Shown here one piece after another: positions 15,626 through 24,016 of a stretch of DNA of 64,000 nt. The notes under the pieces were generated by a model that ran no database searches, had not been told where the DNA came from, and saw nothing but the letters and a program-made list of their open reading frames with translations. The stretch is from the NCBI RefSeq assembly GCF_041060425.1, contig NZ_JAULBC010000008.1, positions 186,001 through 250,000 of the forward strand, given 5' to 3'. The position numbers were made by a program, and so were the translations under genes. The DNA is from Danxiaibacter flavus. GTDB taxonomy: Bacteria > Bacteroidota > Bacteroidia > Chitinophagales > Chitinophagaceae. Position 1 is the stretch's first letter. Each line of letters starts with the position of its first letter.

Positions 15626-16696
15626 TTAGACAATGGGTTGCTTTCCCATCAATTCGTACACTTTCTTCTGCAGCGTTTGCTCTTTTGAAAGGAGGGACTC
15701 CAATAAGGTAAGTTGGTTGGCGGCACGGTTAAAATTGTGCAGCTCGTATTTTGCGCCGTAATAGATATCATTATTCAGATAGTCCGTTAAAAAACGCAAT
15801 GCCTGCATGTAAACCATAAACTTGCCTGCATAAACAAACATCTTTATTTCATCAGCAGAAAGCTCGTTGCTCATTTCATCCAGGTAGCCCCTAACGATAG
15901 CTTCAAAGTAAGCATCGCGAACAAACACCTTAGACAGGTCAGTTTCTTCTTCACCCGCGGCTGTCAGATATGTGCGCATCATATCACCAACATCACTGAT
16001 AAAATAGCCCGGCATCACCGTATCCAGATCTATTACACAAATTCCTTCGTTTTGCTTATTGAACAACACGTTGCTGATCTTGGTATCATGGTGTGTTACC
16101 CGCACTTTAAAAGCCGGATTTTGCAGCAATTCCTCGTAAGAGTATACAATATTTACATGTGACTTAAGCGCTGCAATCAGGGCCTTTGACTTTTCCAGTC
16201 TCTCTTTCGACGCGTTTTCAATGGCCAGCCTGAATTGCTTATATCTCAGACTAAGATTGTGGAAGTCTGGTAAAGTGATCTTCAGCTCGTTAGCCGGAAA
16301 ATTTGCCAGTAATTTGGTGAATTTGGCAAATTGCCTGGCTGCTTCATAGGCAAGTTCAGGATACTCAACAACATCGTAAGTAGTTGAATCTTTTACAAAT
16401 TCAAACAATCTGTAGTAATCGTCTTCGTGCTGAATAAGTGTATTATGTTCGACCGTTTGGACCGGCAGGGTAAAAAGGTAAGCCGGGTAATGTTTACTAA
16501 GGTAATGGCCCAGGGCGTTAATGTTTTCGTCAATAAGTTCGGGTTGCTTAAAAACATTGTGGTTAATTCTTTGCAGAATGTAGCTTTTTTCTCCGGCCCC
16601 AATTAGCCAGGTATGGTTGATGAGGCCGCTCCCGAAGGCTTTCACTGTGCAATCTTCTATTGCCAGGCCATAATATTTAAGTATATTTTCAATCAT
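15626..16696 (-). CDS. Aminoglycoside-phosphotransferase-fold sugar kinase, NahK-like
   Basis: Cytoplasmic kinase of 356 aa resembling N-acetylhexosamine 1-kinase. N-lobe GSGLINHTWLIGAGEKSYILQRIN carries the nucleotide-binding loop and lysine/arginine. The catalytic Brenner motif is THHDTKISNVLF and the metal motif is VIDLDTVMPGYFISDVGDM, both very close to NahK. The likely reaction is phosphorylation of N-acetylglucosamine or a related sugar at C1, but related family members act on other small alcohols. Start at 16696 (MIENILKYYG) chosen over the frame's upstream ATG at 16726: the -7 box TATGTTTG (16724-16731) overlaps that codon. A CAAACGTTTG palindrome lies upstream, also present at the adjacent lacI gene. 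Confidence 0.8.
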   Translation of the reverse strand: MIENILKYYGLAIEDCTVKAFGSGLINHTWLIGAGEKSYILQRINHNVFKQPELIDENINALGHYLSKHYPAYLFTLPVQTVEHNTLIQHEDDYYRLFEFVKDSTTYDVVEYPELAYEAARQFAKFTKLLANFPANELKITLPDFHNLSLRYKQFRLAIENASKERLEKSKALIAALKSHVNIVYSYEELLQNPAFKVRVTHHDTKISNVLFNKQNEGICVIDLDTVMPGYFISDVGDMMRTYLTAAGEEETDLSKVFVRDAYFEAIVRGYLDEMSNELSADEIKMFVYAGKFMVYMQALRFLTDYLNNDIYYGAKYELHNFNRAANQLTLLESLLSKEQTLQKKVYELMGKQPIV

Positions 16697-16723
16697 ATGT
16701 CGAAGACTTGTCCTTAACTCTCT

Positions 16724-16731
16724 CAAACATA
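16724..16731 (-). promoter_or_regulatory. -7 promoter box of the sugar kinase
   Basis: Minus-strand TATGTTTG, a perfect TAnnTTTG match, 27 nt before the start codon at 16696. The operator-like palindrome lies 26 nt further upstream. Confidence 0.55.
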
Positions 16732-16757
16732 CTTAATAGGAAGGTATATAGTGCCGA

Positions 16758-16769
16758 CAAACGTTTGCG
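16758..16769. promoter_or_regulatory. Operator candidate upstream of the sugar kinase
   Basis: Palindrome CAAACGTTTG (16758-16767) followed by CG; on the minus strand it reads CGCAAACGTTTG. The identical 12-mer occurs on the plus strand at 17925-17936 before the LacI gene. Confidence 0.6.
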
Positions 16770-16853
16770 CTATTTCCCGAAGTTTATTTCCTGCGAGGAT
16801 CGCGCCAGAATGAAGGAGTTTAAGTACGGAGATGGATTTTCAATGGATAGTGG

Positions 16854-17888
16854 TTATGCGTTTTCGTCGTAAATCACCAACTTGGAGTCTACGATGATCT
16901 TGTAATGAATTGGATCTGTCTTTTCTTCATTTTCCTCTTTTTTATTTAACAGTTCCAGCAGCATTTGTGTTGCTTTTTGGCCCTGTATATATGGAAACTG
17001 CTCAACACTTGCGGCCGGCTGGTATTTAAGATATGTGGTTAACGGAAGGTTGGCGTAGCTTACAAACCATACATCTTTGTTAATCCGTACTTTCTTTTGC
17101 TGGGCATAGTGCATCGCGTCCATTGCCACATAATCATTAAAAGCCACTATAGCCGTTACTTTTCTTTTGTGCGAAAGCAGTTTCTGCGTGGCTTCATATG
17201 TGCTTTCAGCTGAGAGATCGGAATTGACGATCAGTGATGGATCAAATTTCAACCTGTTCTTAAGCATGGCCTGGATATAGCCTTCTTTTCTATCGGCAGT
17301 CGCAACCAGGTTCTCCGGTCCGTTGATCATCCCAATTACCCTGTGCCCTTTTTTCAGAAGATAATTGATGGCCTGTATGGTACCAGACAGCATATTGCAC
17401 GCTACATAATGAATGTCGTATGTGTTGGGAATGCGATCAAAAAACACGACGGGAATATTGGCGTTTTTCAGCGATTCAAAATGCTCGTATGTTTCCGTGT
17501 TTTTGGAGATTGAAACGATTAGGCCGTCAACCCTGTGCTTTTTCATTGCGTTTACAATCTGTTTTTCCCGTTCCACATCATCATGGCTTTGACCCATAAG
17601 CACCGTGTAATTGTTCTTGTTGGCAACTTCTTCAATACCGCTGATTGCAGAAGAGAAAAAAGATTCGGCCAGCTTGGGCAGTATAACGCCAAGCGTAAAG
17701 GTTTTACGCTGCTGAAAGAAAATGGCCGTTTGGTTAGGCTCATAATTTAATTCTTTCGCCAGCTGTTGCACGCGTGTTTTCGTTCTCAGTCCAATAGACG
17801 GATGATTATGTAACGCGCGGGAAACGGTAGATACGGAAATATTCAGGCGTTTCGCAATTTCTTTGATCGTAGGTTGTTTATCTGCCAT
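16854..17888 (-). CDS. LacI-family transcriptional regulator
   Basis: Regulator of 344 aa from the ATG at 17888. The N-terminal helix-turn-helix TIKEIAKRLNISVSTVSRAL (about 7-26) and hinge NHPSIGLRTKTRVQQLAKELNYEPNQ are textbook LacI. The periplasmic-binding-protein-like effector domain follows (FTLGVILPKLAESFFSSAISGIEEVANKNNY onward), with FFDRIPN, VACNM and AIVAFNDYVAMDAM. It probably controls itself and the neighbouring kinase through the shared CGCAAACGTTTG sites. Effector sugar unknown; an amino sugar is suggested by neighbours. The frame's first ATG (17909) precedes the LacI homology by 7 codons and is less likely. Confidence 0.9.
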   Translation of the reverse strand: MADKQPTIKEIAKRLNISVSTVSRALHNHPSIGLRTKTRVQQLAKELNYEPNQTAIFFQQRKTFTLGVILPKLAESFFSSAISGIEEVANKNNYTVLMGQSHDDVEREKQIVNAMKKHRVDGLIVSISKNTETYEHFESLKNANIPVVFFDRIPNTYDIHYVACNMLSGTIQAINYLLKKGHRVIGMINGPENLVATADRKEGYIQAMLKNRLKFDPSLIVNSDLSAESTYEATQKLLSHKRKVTAIVAFNDYVAMDAMHYAQQKKVRINKDVWFVSYANLPLTTYLKYQPAASVEQFPYIQGQKATQMLLELLNKKEENEEKTDPIHYKIIVDSKLVIYDENA

Positions 17889-17913
17889 AGTACAAATTTG
17901 TGCATACACGTAA

Positions 17914-17936
17914 CGTAAAATTTACGCAAACGTTTG
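17914..17936. promoter_or_regulatory. Operator candidates upstream of the LacI gene
   Basis: Two adjoining inverted repeats: CGTAAAATTTACG (17914-17926) and CAAACGTTTG (17927-17936). The second, with its flanking CG, is identical to the site before the sugar kinase. They lie 26-48 bp upstream of the LacI start, where a repressor would block its own promoter. Confidence 0.6.
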
Positions 17937-18166
17937 ATTATTCAGGTTTTCATTAATTCGGTAATTCTGTTGTATATTAATGAAGTTAAAAATTGCCTTG
18001 TGAAACTGTATAACTGCAGTTTGCCAAAATGACGTTTAACGTATGACGATTGCTGTTGAAAAATAACCACCAGGCAAAACAATTGCTGAGCCTTTCAATG
18101 GTTGCCGGAAAAGACATGTAAAGATGATAAATAAAAAATAATTTTTAGCCTTCCAAAACCAAACTG

Positions 18167-19303
18167 ATGTTTACAACTACTGCTACGCAGGAAAAACAAA
18201 CCACCAAAGTGGCTTCTGCGCGTTTATTATCGCTCGATGTAATGCGCGGCATTATTATGATCTTACTGGCAGGAGAAGCTGCCCTTGTCTACGATTCTTT
18301 TCACGAACTAAGCGAAGGGACTTTTCTTGAAGGAGTTGCCCGCCAGTTTGGCCACCATCCGTGGAACGGACTGCGATTCTGGGATCTAATTCAGCCTGCA
18401 TTCATGACAATGGCCGGAACCGCGATGTATTTGTCCTTTAAGAAAAAACAAAGAGAGGGCGTAACATGGTCGCAGAACTTCAGGCATATTGCAATAAGGT
18501 GTCTTAAACTGTTTATCTGCGGAACCGGATTGCATTGCATTTATGCGGGTAAGCTTGTTTGGGAATTGTGGAACGTGCTTACTCAATTATCGGTAACAAC
18601 CATTATAGCCTATCTTTTTATCAGGAAGTCGCCGCTTTATCAGATTGGTGCTTCAATAGCGCTTTTGCTTCTGACTGAACTGCTGTACAGAACGATCCTG
18701 GTGCCGGGATTTGATCAGCCGTTTGTTGAGTACAAAAACTTTGGGGCTTATGTTGATACTTTACTGATGGGGAAGATCAATAATGGAGGTTGGGTTACCA
18801 TCAACATTCTGCCCACTGCCGCCCACACCATTTGGGGTTGTGTGATCGGCTGGCTTTTGGTGAGTGATAAATCCTCCGGTGAAAAAATAAAATTATTGCT
18901 GATAGCAGGTGGTGTTGCATTACTACTTGGTTTTGGGCTGGACTGGCTAAATATTACACCGATCATTAAACGCATAGCCACCAGTTCATTTGTGCTGGCA
19001 TCCGGCGGATGGGTGTTTCTGATGATGGCTTTTATTTATTGGCTGGTTGATGTAAAAAAGAAAAACAAGTATGCATTTATTCCCGTTGTAGTTGGTATGA
19101 ACTCGATATTTATTTATCTCGTTTTTGAAACAGTAGGCGTCCAATGGATCAATAAGGCTATGGGCATTTTTGTAAAAGGGTTCACCGGCATGATCGGCAC
19201 GCCGGCCATCTGGCAAAACTTGCTTTCTGCCCTGGCCGTTTGGGTGTTTTACTGGTTTTTGTGCAACTGGTTGTATAAGAAAAAAATATTCTTCAAGCTA
19301 TAG
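18167..19303 (+). CDS. DUF5009 membrane acyltransferase-like protein (NagX-like)
   Basis: Integral membrane protein of 378 aa with about 10 helices, related to heparan-alpha-glucosaminide N-acetyltransferase. Signatures are RLLSLDVMRGIIMILLAGEAAL at 20-41 and FWDLIQPAFMTMAGTAMYLS, typical of the DUF5009/NagX group. NagX proteins accompany N-acetylglucosamine catabolism genes in other bacteria, which agrees with the NahK-like kinase and LacI regulator next door. Divergent from lacI across 278 bp. Transport or acetyl transfer cannot be decided from sequence. Confidence 0.78.
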   Translation: MFTTTATQEKQTTKVASARLLSLDVMRGIIMILLAGEAALVYDSFHELSEGTFLEGVARQFGHHPWNGLRFWDLIQPAFMTMAGTAMYLSFKKKQREGVTWSQNFRHIAIRCLKLFICGTGLHCIYAGKLVWELWNVLTQLSVTTIIAYLFIRKSPLYQIGASIALLLLTELLYRTILVPGFDQPFVEYKNFGAYVDTLLMGKINNGGWVTINILPTAAHTIWGCVIGWLLVSDKSSGEKIKLLLIAGGVALLLGFGLDWLNITPIIKRIATSSFVLASGGWVFLMMAFIYWLVDVKKKNKYAFIPVVVGMNSIFIYLVFETVGVQWINKAMGIFVKGFTGMIGTPAIWQNLLSALAVWVFYWFLCNWLYKKKIFFKL

Positions 19304-19562
19304 ATACATCTTTCGCGAATTTTCTTGCGTCCTTACAGGGCTTGATCACCCTTTGTTATTTTTCCCGGGGCGTTGCCCTGGACTAGTGCTTTGAGGCCTT
19401 CAGCCTCAGATGTTGCTGGACGCTGATCGCCATATTTATGTCATTGCTCTTGCACAATTGCGTTGGTCGCCGTTGTTGGTATGCAACCGGGAAAAATGCG
19501 CAGAGCTTACCAACAACAAATTACGCTGACCTTTCAGTTAAGAACGGATGGGCGCTCGTTAA
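19304..19562. repeat. Intergenic GGGCGTTGCCC-type repeat
   Basis: No gene is supported. At 19329-19425 is a copy of the repeat seen at 7291-7450: CCTTACAGGGCTTGATCA, then GGGGCGTTGCCCTGG, then a stem GAGGCCTTCAGCCTC. A short open frame at 19438-19647 crosses the adjacent terminator and is not credible. Confidence 0.65.
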
Positions 19563-19601
19563 TAAAAAAACAGAGCCGATAATAGCCCGGCTCTGTTTTT
19601 T
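19563..19601. terminator. Bidirectional terminator
   Basis: 8-bp stem CAGAGCCG/CGGCTCTG (19571-19578, 19588-19595) extended by A-run and T-run. It lies between the convergent DUF5009 and DUF3078 genes. Confidence 0.85.
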
Positions 19602-19627
19602 AAAAAAGTTATCAGAAATTCCCATCA

Positions 19628-20566
19628 TCAATAATTTCGGAGCTTGACCAGCAAGCCAACTCCAATAAGCGACTTGAGCTGCAGGCCGGGGGAATTGAGA
19701 TTTGGTCCGAACTGTTTTACGTCGTCATCATAAATCAGATCAAGGCTCCAGGTGGCTGTGAGTATTTTTGAAAGTTTAACTGCGAACATGTTTGTCATAT
19801 AAAGATCTACATTCTGCGGGTTGTGCCTGTAATTGGAGAACAGGTCAAGCCTTCCTTTATAGCTAATTGTTTTTGTGATTTGTGCCTTATAATTAATAGA
19901 TGCAAATGCACCGAATTCAAAATTGCTCTTTTTGCCGGTATCCACTCCGTAAGCACCTTTGGCAGATAAACTATCATCGTTTACGATCACCCATCTCGCA
20001 GTTAATGGCGAAACAAATATTGAAAGATTGGGAACAGGATGCCAGTCAATACCCGGGCTAAGCATTATGTATGCAGGGGCCATAAAATTAGAAGTGTATT
20101 CTCTCGGTTTGTTTTCAGGATAATTATACCCCTTGGAGAATTGCGACCTGAAATCAAACAACGCACTCAGGTTGACTTTGGGGCTGAGGGCATATCCATA
20201 CTTGGAGGTAAGATCAAACCGGTCGTCGTTTTTTCGTGTACCGAGGCTGGTTGTTTTTACATAACCATAGTACATGTCCAGGTTGTTATCCCACGAATGC
20301 TTCTCCTTTTTATAAAAAGCATACCCGTTGATATAGCTGTTAAGTGACAGAGAGAAATTATCACCACCCGCGGCCCAATTGCTTAAAGAACCTTGTGCCA
20401 GATTAAAACTAATGGTGCTACCTGTTTTCCAGGTTTTTACTATAGTATCATTGGGGTCTTTTTTAAAGTCCTTATTTGCATCTGACTGAAGGCCTTTAAT
20501 TGTTTCATCCTGAGCAAGCGCATGCGTTACCACAAATAGCAACAAGAGTGTAATGATTCTTTTCAT
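19628..20566 (-). CDS. DUF3078 family outer-membrane-like protein
   Basis: Exported protein of 312 aa with signal peptide MKRIITLLLLFVVTHALAQ. It is rich in alternating hydrophobic beta-strands ending in aromatic residues (LRNY at the C-terminus), as in outer-membrane beta-barrels. The block GSTISFNLAQGSLSNWAAGGDNFSLS near residue 48 and the phrase LYGYVKTT-like DMYYGYVKTT are DUF3078 hallmarks. Function unknown. The start at 20566 gives the signal peptide; an upstream ATG at 20629 would bury it. Confidence 0.82.
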   Translation of the reverse strand: MKRIITLLLLFVVTHALAQDETIKGLQSDANKDFKKDPNDTIVKTWKTGSTISFNLAQGSLSNWAAGGDNFSLSLNSYINGYAFYKKEKHSWDNNLDMYYGYVKTTSLGTRKNDDRFDLTSKYGYALSPKVNLSALFDFRSQFSKGYNYPENKPREYTSNFMAPAYIMLSPGIDWHPVPNLSIFVSPLTARWVIVNDDSLSAKGAYGVDTGKKSNFEFGAFASINYKAQITKTISYKGRLDLFSNYRHNPQNVDLYMTNMFAVKLSKILTATWSLDLIYDDDVKQFGPNLNSPGLQLKSLIGVGLLVKLRNY

Positions 20567-20771
20567 AATCGAAAGATTTGGTATTAGAAAATGCGGGGCT
20601 TGGTTTATGTTAACACAAAAAAAAGCCATTTAGTTTAAAATCAATATAATATGATTGTTTTGCCGATTCATTTACCGTGCCGGAAATTGATGAGCTGTTC
20701 TATTGATTGACGTACGGTTTCGATAATACTGTGTACCGCTATAATTTTGTGGTCCTCTAAAACCTTAAAAA
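20567..20771. other. Divergent intergenic region
   Basis: Nothing recognised except a perfect -7 box TAATTTTG at 20752-20759 reading to the right, 12 nt before a possible 47-codon frame. Confidence 0.4.
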
Positions 20772-20915
20772 ATGATAATAAAGCAACTGCCACGGGTTGT
20801 TTTCGTGATGCCGAATCGTGCCGGAATGTATTTTTGTAATATAACCGGTGAACCTGTCTTTGAACAACATCCGGTAATTAGTACATTAGTCAATTACACG
20901 AAAGTCTTTACCTAA
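20772..20915 (+). CDS. Possible small ORF, 47 aa
   Basis: ATG at 20772 opens a frame MIIKQLPRVVFVMPNRAGMY... ending at TAA 20915. It is preceded at 12 nt by TAATTTTG (20752-20759), a perfect -7 box. The product has no recognised domain and no membrane segment. It could instead be untranslated leader of the following CsgG-like gene. Weak evidence. Confidence 0.3.
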   Translation: MIIKQLPRVVFVMPNRAGMYFCNITGEPVFEQHPVISTLVNYTKVFT

Positions 20916-20981
20916 AACATAGTACGTGCAACCTTTTCAGTTGCAATAATTTTAACCTTGCTAACAAGTAAAAACTACAGA

Positions 20982-21821
20982 ATGAAACACCTTATCCATG
21001 CGCTGATTCTATGCGTTTTCTTTGTGAATGTGCACGCGCAAAAAACTGTAAAATTTGATACGCTCTATATGCGTAGTGGCGAAACGAAAATAGGATCGGT
21101 AACAGAAATTGCCGATGATGCAATTAAGTTTACCCACAAAGGCGAAACACTTGGCTATTCATTTAAAAAAGCAGACATAGCCAAAATCGGTTTCTCCAGC
21201 GGAAGAACAGAAACTTTTGCTGCTCCTGTGCAGGAAGACACTTCAACCAAAAATGCAGCACCCGCCCAATTTGTTAATCAGCAGGATCATCATAACAATG
21301 TAGCGGTACTGCCATTCAGCTTTATCTCCGATCAGCGTTCAGGCGATGAAGAAATGGGATTTAAAATCCAGGAAGAATGTTACACTTATCTCAGTAAGAA
21401 AGCCCAGGCACTTAAAATACAGGATCCTTCTTCAACCAATGCCTTCCTCGGAAAAGCAGGCGTAAATTCAGGCAATTTCAGAAGCTTCACCTACCAGGAG
21501 CTTTGCAATATATTAGGCGTAGAATATGTATTAAGAGGAACAGTTACCATGGATAAAGGATCTGTTTCTACTTATGGAAATGCAGGTTCTAACACCACTT
21601 ACAGTTCCAATAACAAGGACAACAAAAGCAAATCATCAAGCAGTACGTACGGTTCTGCCACTACCTCGCAGGATTACAAAACATCTGTAACAATGGAAGT
21701 GTATATGGATGACGGCAAAAAAGTATTCGGACAAAATCATGATGCCTTCTGGAGCACAACAGATGCATATAAAAGTACGCTGCAGTATTTGTTGAAAAGA
21801 ACGCCGATTTATAACAGATAG
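20982..21821 (+). CDS. Secreted CsgG-like protein
   Basis: Exported protein of 279 aa with signal peptide (MKHLIHALILCVFFVNVHAQ). N-terminal domain (about 22-72) reads DTLYMRSGETKIGSVTEIADDAIKFTHKGETLGYSFKKADIAKIGFSSGR, a common Bacteroidota beta-rich module. From about 105 the text NVAVLPFSFISDQRSGDEEMGFKIQEECYTYL and VEYVLRGTVT resembles CsgG/FlgO-type lipoprotein domains. A Ser/Thr/Asn-rich low-complexity stretch (about 200-235) follows. Function unknown. Start at 20982 gives the signal peptide. Confidence 0.7.
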   Translation: MKHLIHALILCVFFVNVHAQKTVKFDTLYMRSGETKIGSVTEIADDAIKFTHKGETLGYSFKKADIAKIGFSSGRTETFAAPVQEDTSTKNAAPAQFVNQQDHHNNVAVLPFSFISDQRSGDEEMGFKIQEECYTYLSKKAQALKIQDPSSTNAFLGKAGVNSGNFRSFTYQELCNILGVEYVLRGTVTMDKGSVSTYGNAGSNTTYSSNNKDNKSKSSSSTYGSATTSQDYKTSVTMEVYMDDGKKVFGQNHDAFWSTTDAYKSTLQYLLKRTPIYNR

Positions 21822-21824
21822 AGG

Positions 21825-21894
21825 AAAGCTTAAAGCCTAAAGCTTAAAGTCTAAAGCTTAAAGCTTAAAGCCTAAAGCCTAAAGCTGAAAACTT
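21825..21894. repeat. Period-7 array, AAAGCYT type
   Basis: Ten 7-nt units in perfect register: AAAGCTT and AAAGCCT mostly, with AAAGTCT, AAAGCTG and AAAACTT. It starts 3 bp after the stop codon of the CsgG-like gene. Confidence 0.88.
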
Positions 21895-21925
21895 TGGGAG
21901 TAGCGAAAAGATAAATTGTTATAGC

Positions 21926-21962
21926 AAACAGGCTTTGGTTCGCGGTGAACCAAAGCCTGTTT
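21926..21962. terminator. Long perfect hairpin
   Basis: 16-bp perfect stem (21926-21941 with 21947-21962; AAACAGGCTTTGG in the left arm) and GCGGT loop. It is the likely end of the CsgG-like transcript, although the T-rich tract after it is interrupted. Confidence 0.75.
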
Positions 21963-22192
21963 CATTTTATTGGAGTTCTCGCGCTTGTTTTACCGCTGTA
22001 ATCGATTATGTCTCTACCTTTGACCTGGGTTTCGGTAGAGGCCGAAGCTTGCTGTTTCATAGTTAATGATTTTTTTCAGCAAAGTTCTTCCTTGCAGCCA
22101 TTTATTTGGACTGCTGCCCGCCGAAACCTTTTACATATAGACTCTGTGCAACTCAGTGTCTTCTCCGTGCCCCTCCGTGTAACTGTCTTTTT
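21963..22192. other. Intergenic region with CCGTG-type words
   Basis: No gene. At 22139-22185 it holds a short tract of the CTCTGTG/CTCCGTG degenerate repeat, reading to the right, against the 3' end of the TlpA-like gene. Here the repeat is not upstream of a gene, unlike the other copies. Confidence 0.5.
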
Positions 22193-23686
22193 TTATTTCT
22201 TCAATTTCGCTTTCATCAAATCTGTAAACTGCTCAAGCGAAAGCTTCTTTGCAATGATTCGTTTTTGGTCATCCAGCAGGTACATAGTTGGTGTTTGAAA
22301 CACATCATACAATTGCCTGAAGCCTGCTTTGTTGGAGGCTACTTCCTGCTGACGTTGCTTTGGTGGTTGATACACATGAACCCATCCATTTAAATTATGC
22401 TCACGAATGAAAACTTTCCAATCCTGGATTGCTTTATCAAGATCCTTCCCATCCTTTAATAACTGTTCATCCGTATTTACAGCGTAAACCTTAACTCCCA
22501 TAGCTTTCCATGAGGCTTCGTAAGCTGAGTCAACTTTCGGAACCTGCTCTTTGCAGTGTCCGCAATGAGGATCCCAAAAAACTAAAAAGGTAAAAGGAGC
22601 TTTGACCCCATATAACGGAGATGCCTTGCCGGAAGTATCTGTAAGATCAAGTTGCGCCCCCTGTTCTCCAATCTGGTTGGCCATTAAACTATATGCACGG
22701 TTAAAAATGTATTCTTTCTGTTTTGCATTCAGCCAGGTAGTATCACCCTTGGAAAAGTAATTATTGAAAAGAAAAACAAACACCTTATCCTGTCCCATTA
22801 TCTCCGGATTAATATACTTATCAGTAAATTTTCCCAGCAGGTATTTAAACATGTCTTTTGATTCCCTCGCATAAAGCAACATGTAATTTACTTCAGCGAT
22901 AACCGAATCCGGTTCAGGAGACACATAATATTTATAGTATTCGTCAACCTTAGGATCAAAGAATGGCGTACGTAACAACCGATCGTCATTGAATGGAACA
23001 TCATCCCAATAATGTTCTTTCATGTATCGTGCAGGATACAAAGAGTCGATGCTGCCATTCGATAATTTGGGCGCGGCAGGAACTTCTGGCCTTTTCATAG
23101 AATTGAAGAACAAAGTAAGCATTGCATCCGGATGTTCTTTTGCGATTTGATCACGGTAATCATTCAACTCTTTATTTCCTTTTGTAAGTTCATCCTGTAT
23201 CCTTGTTGAATCTTGTTTGGTTTTTGCATCTTTCAGTTCCTTTTGCAGTTGCTGAAGGTGAGGTACTTTGGTAGCAAGATGTTGCGTATATTCCTGAAAG
23301 AGTGAATTTTCATCAGAGCCGGTTATTACTACTGCATCTTGCCTGGTTGTATCGGCCTTGATTGAAAATTGTTGTTTGTTGTCCATCAGAAAGTCGAACA
23401 GCAACGTGTGGGAAGGAGATACCATAAAGTAAATGCCACCCGGTAATTTTTCTTTTCCTTTAAAAGTGCCGGAACCATTTTCATTTACGAAAACAGAATC
23501 TACCAGGTTCTTATATTTTCCATAATAGCAGCCCATATACAGCCAGCATTTTTTAAAAGGAGCAACTGTAACATTGATGTTATAGCCTGACGTTGCTGTG
23601 GCCGCGTTAGCTGCCGGCTTTGTAGTTTTTTGCGCCGGCAGTTGTAAAATTGGTATACATAGGATGATGAACAGTAAATGCTTCAT
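22193..23686 (-). CDS. TlpA-type thioredoxin-fold protein with DUF4369/DUF5106-like N-terminus
   Basis: Exported disulfide-reductase-like protein of 497 aa, signal peptide about 1-19. Residues 35-130 are a beta-rich DUF4369-like domain; 130-340 are helical (DUF5106-like). The C-terminal thioredoxin domain has the active site FWDPHCGHCKEQVP, with C375 and C378, and cis-proline region QTPTMYLLD. It likely acts in the periplasm in cytochrome c maturation or redox stress, by analogy with Bacteroidota TlpA proteins. Monocistronic. Confidence 0.83.
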   Translation of the reverse strand: MKHLLFIILCIPILQLPAQKTTKPAANAATATSGYNINVTVAPFKKCWLYMGCYYGKYKNLVDSVFVNENGSGTFKGKEKLPGGIYFMVSPSHTLLFDFLMDNKQQFSIKADTTRQDAVVITGSDENSLFQEYTQHLATKVPHLQQLQKELKDAKTKQDSTRIQDELTKGNKELNDYRDQIAKEHPDAMLTLFFNSMKRPEVPAAPKLSNGSIDSLYPARYMKEHYWDDVPFNDDRLLRTPFFDPKVDEYYKYYVSPEPDSVIAEVNYMLLYARESKDMFKYLLGKFTDKYINPEIMGQDKVFVFLFNNYFSKGDTTWLNAKQKEYIFNRAYSLMANQIGEQGAQLDLTDTSGKASPLYGVKAPFTFLVFWDPHCGHCKEQVPKVDSAYEASWKAMGVKVYAVNTDEQLLKDGKDLDKAIQDWKVFIREHNLNGWVHVYQPPKQRQQEVASNKAGFRQLYDVFQTPTMYLLDDQKRIIAKKLSLEQFTDLMKAKLKK

Positions 23687-24016
23687 TAAATAGTTTTTAT
23701 TAAGAGCAATGTGTAAAGTGTAAAAATATTCAAAAACACCATCAGAAAATTTCGTCTGCTAAAATCCGCATTAATAACAATTTTGTTTAATTACTAATGA
23801 TGAATGTTGCGAAGATCATTATAATTGGATTAAATTAATGGCCTTCCCCATATAAAACATATTGTAAAACTTAACTTGGCCACTTGTCAAATTGCTAACC
23901 GCGAAAGATTTTATCCGAAACTATTATAAAAACAAGTTGAGCCGTAACCTCATTGGTAATTCCTTAAAAACATAATTGATAAGCTGATTCCGTGTAAAAA
24001 TTAACGCATAGCTATT
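23687..24016. other. Divergent intergenic region
   Basis: A+T-rich spacer between the TlpA-like gene and the propeller regulator. I see no repeat, hairpin or clear -7 box. Confidence 0.4.

Noticed and set aside
19438..19647. Small frame across the terminator at 19563-19601
   Set aside because: It reads through a strong bidirectional terminator into the 3' end of the DUF3078 gene.
21825..21894. Period-7 arrays considered as CRISPR
   Set aside because: Units are 7-8 nt with no spacers and no cas genes are present.
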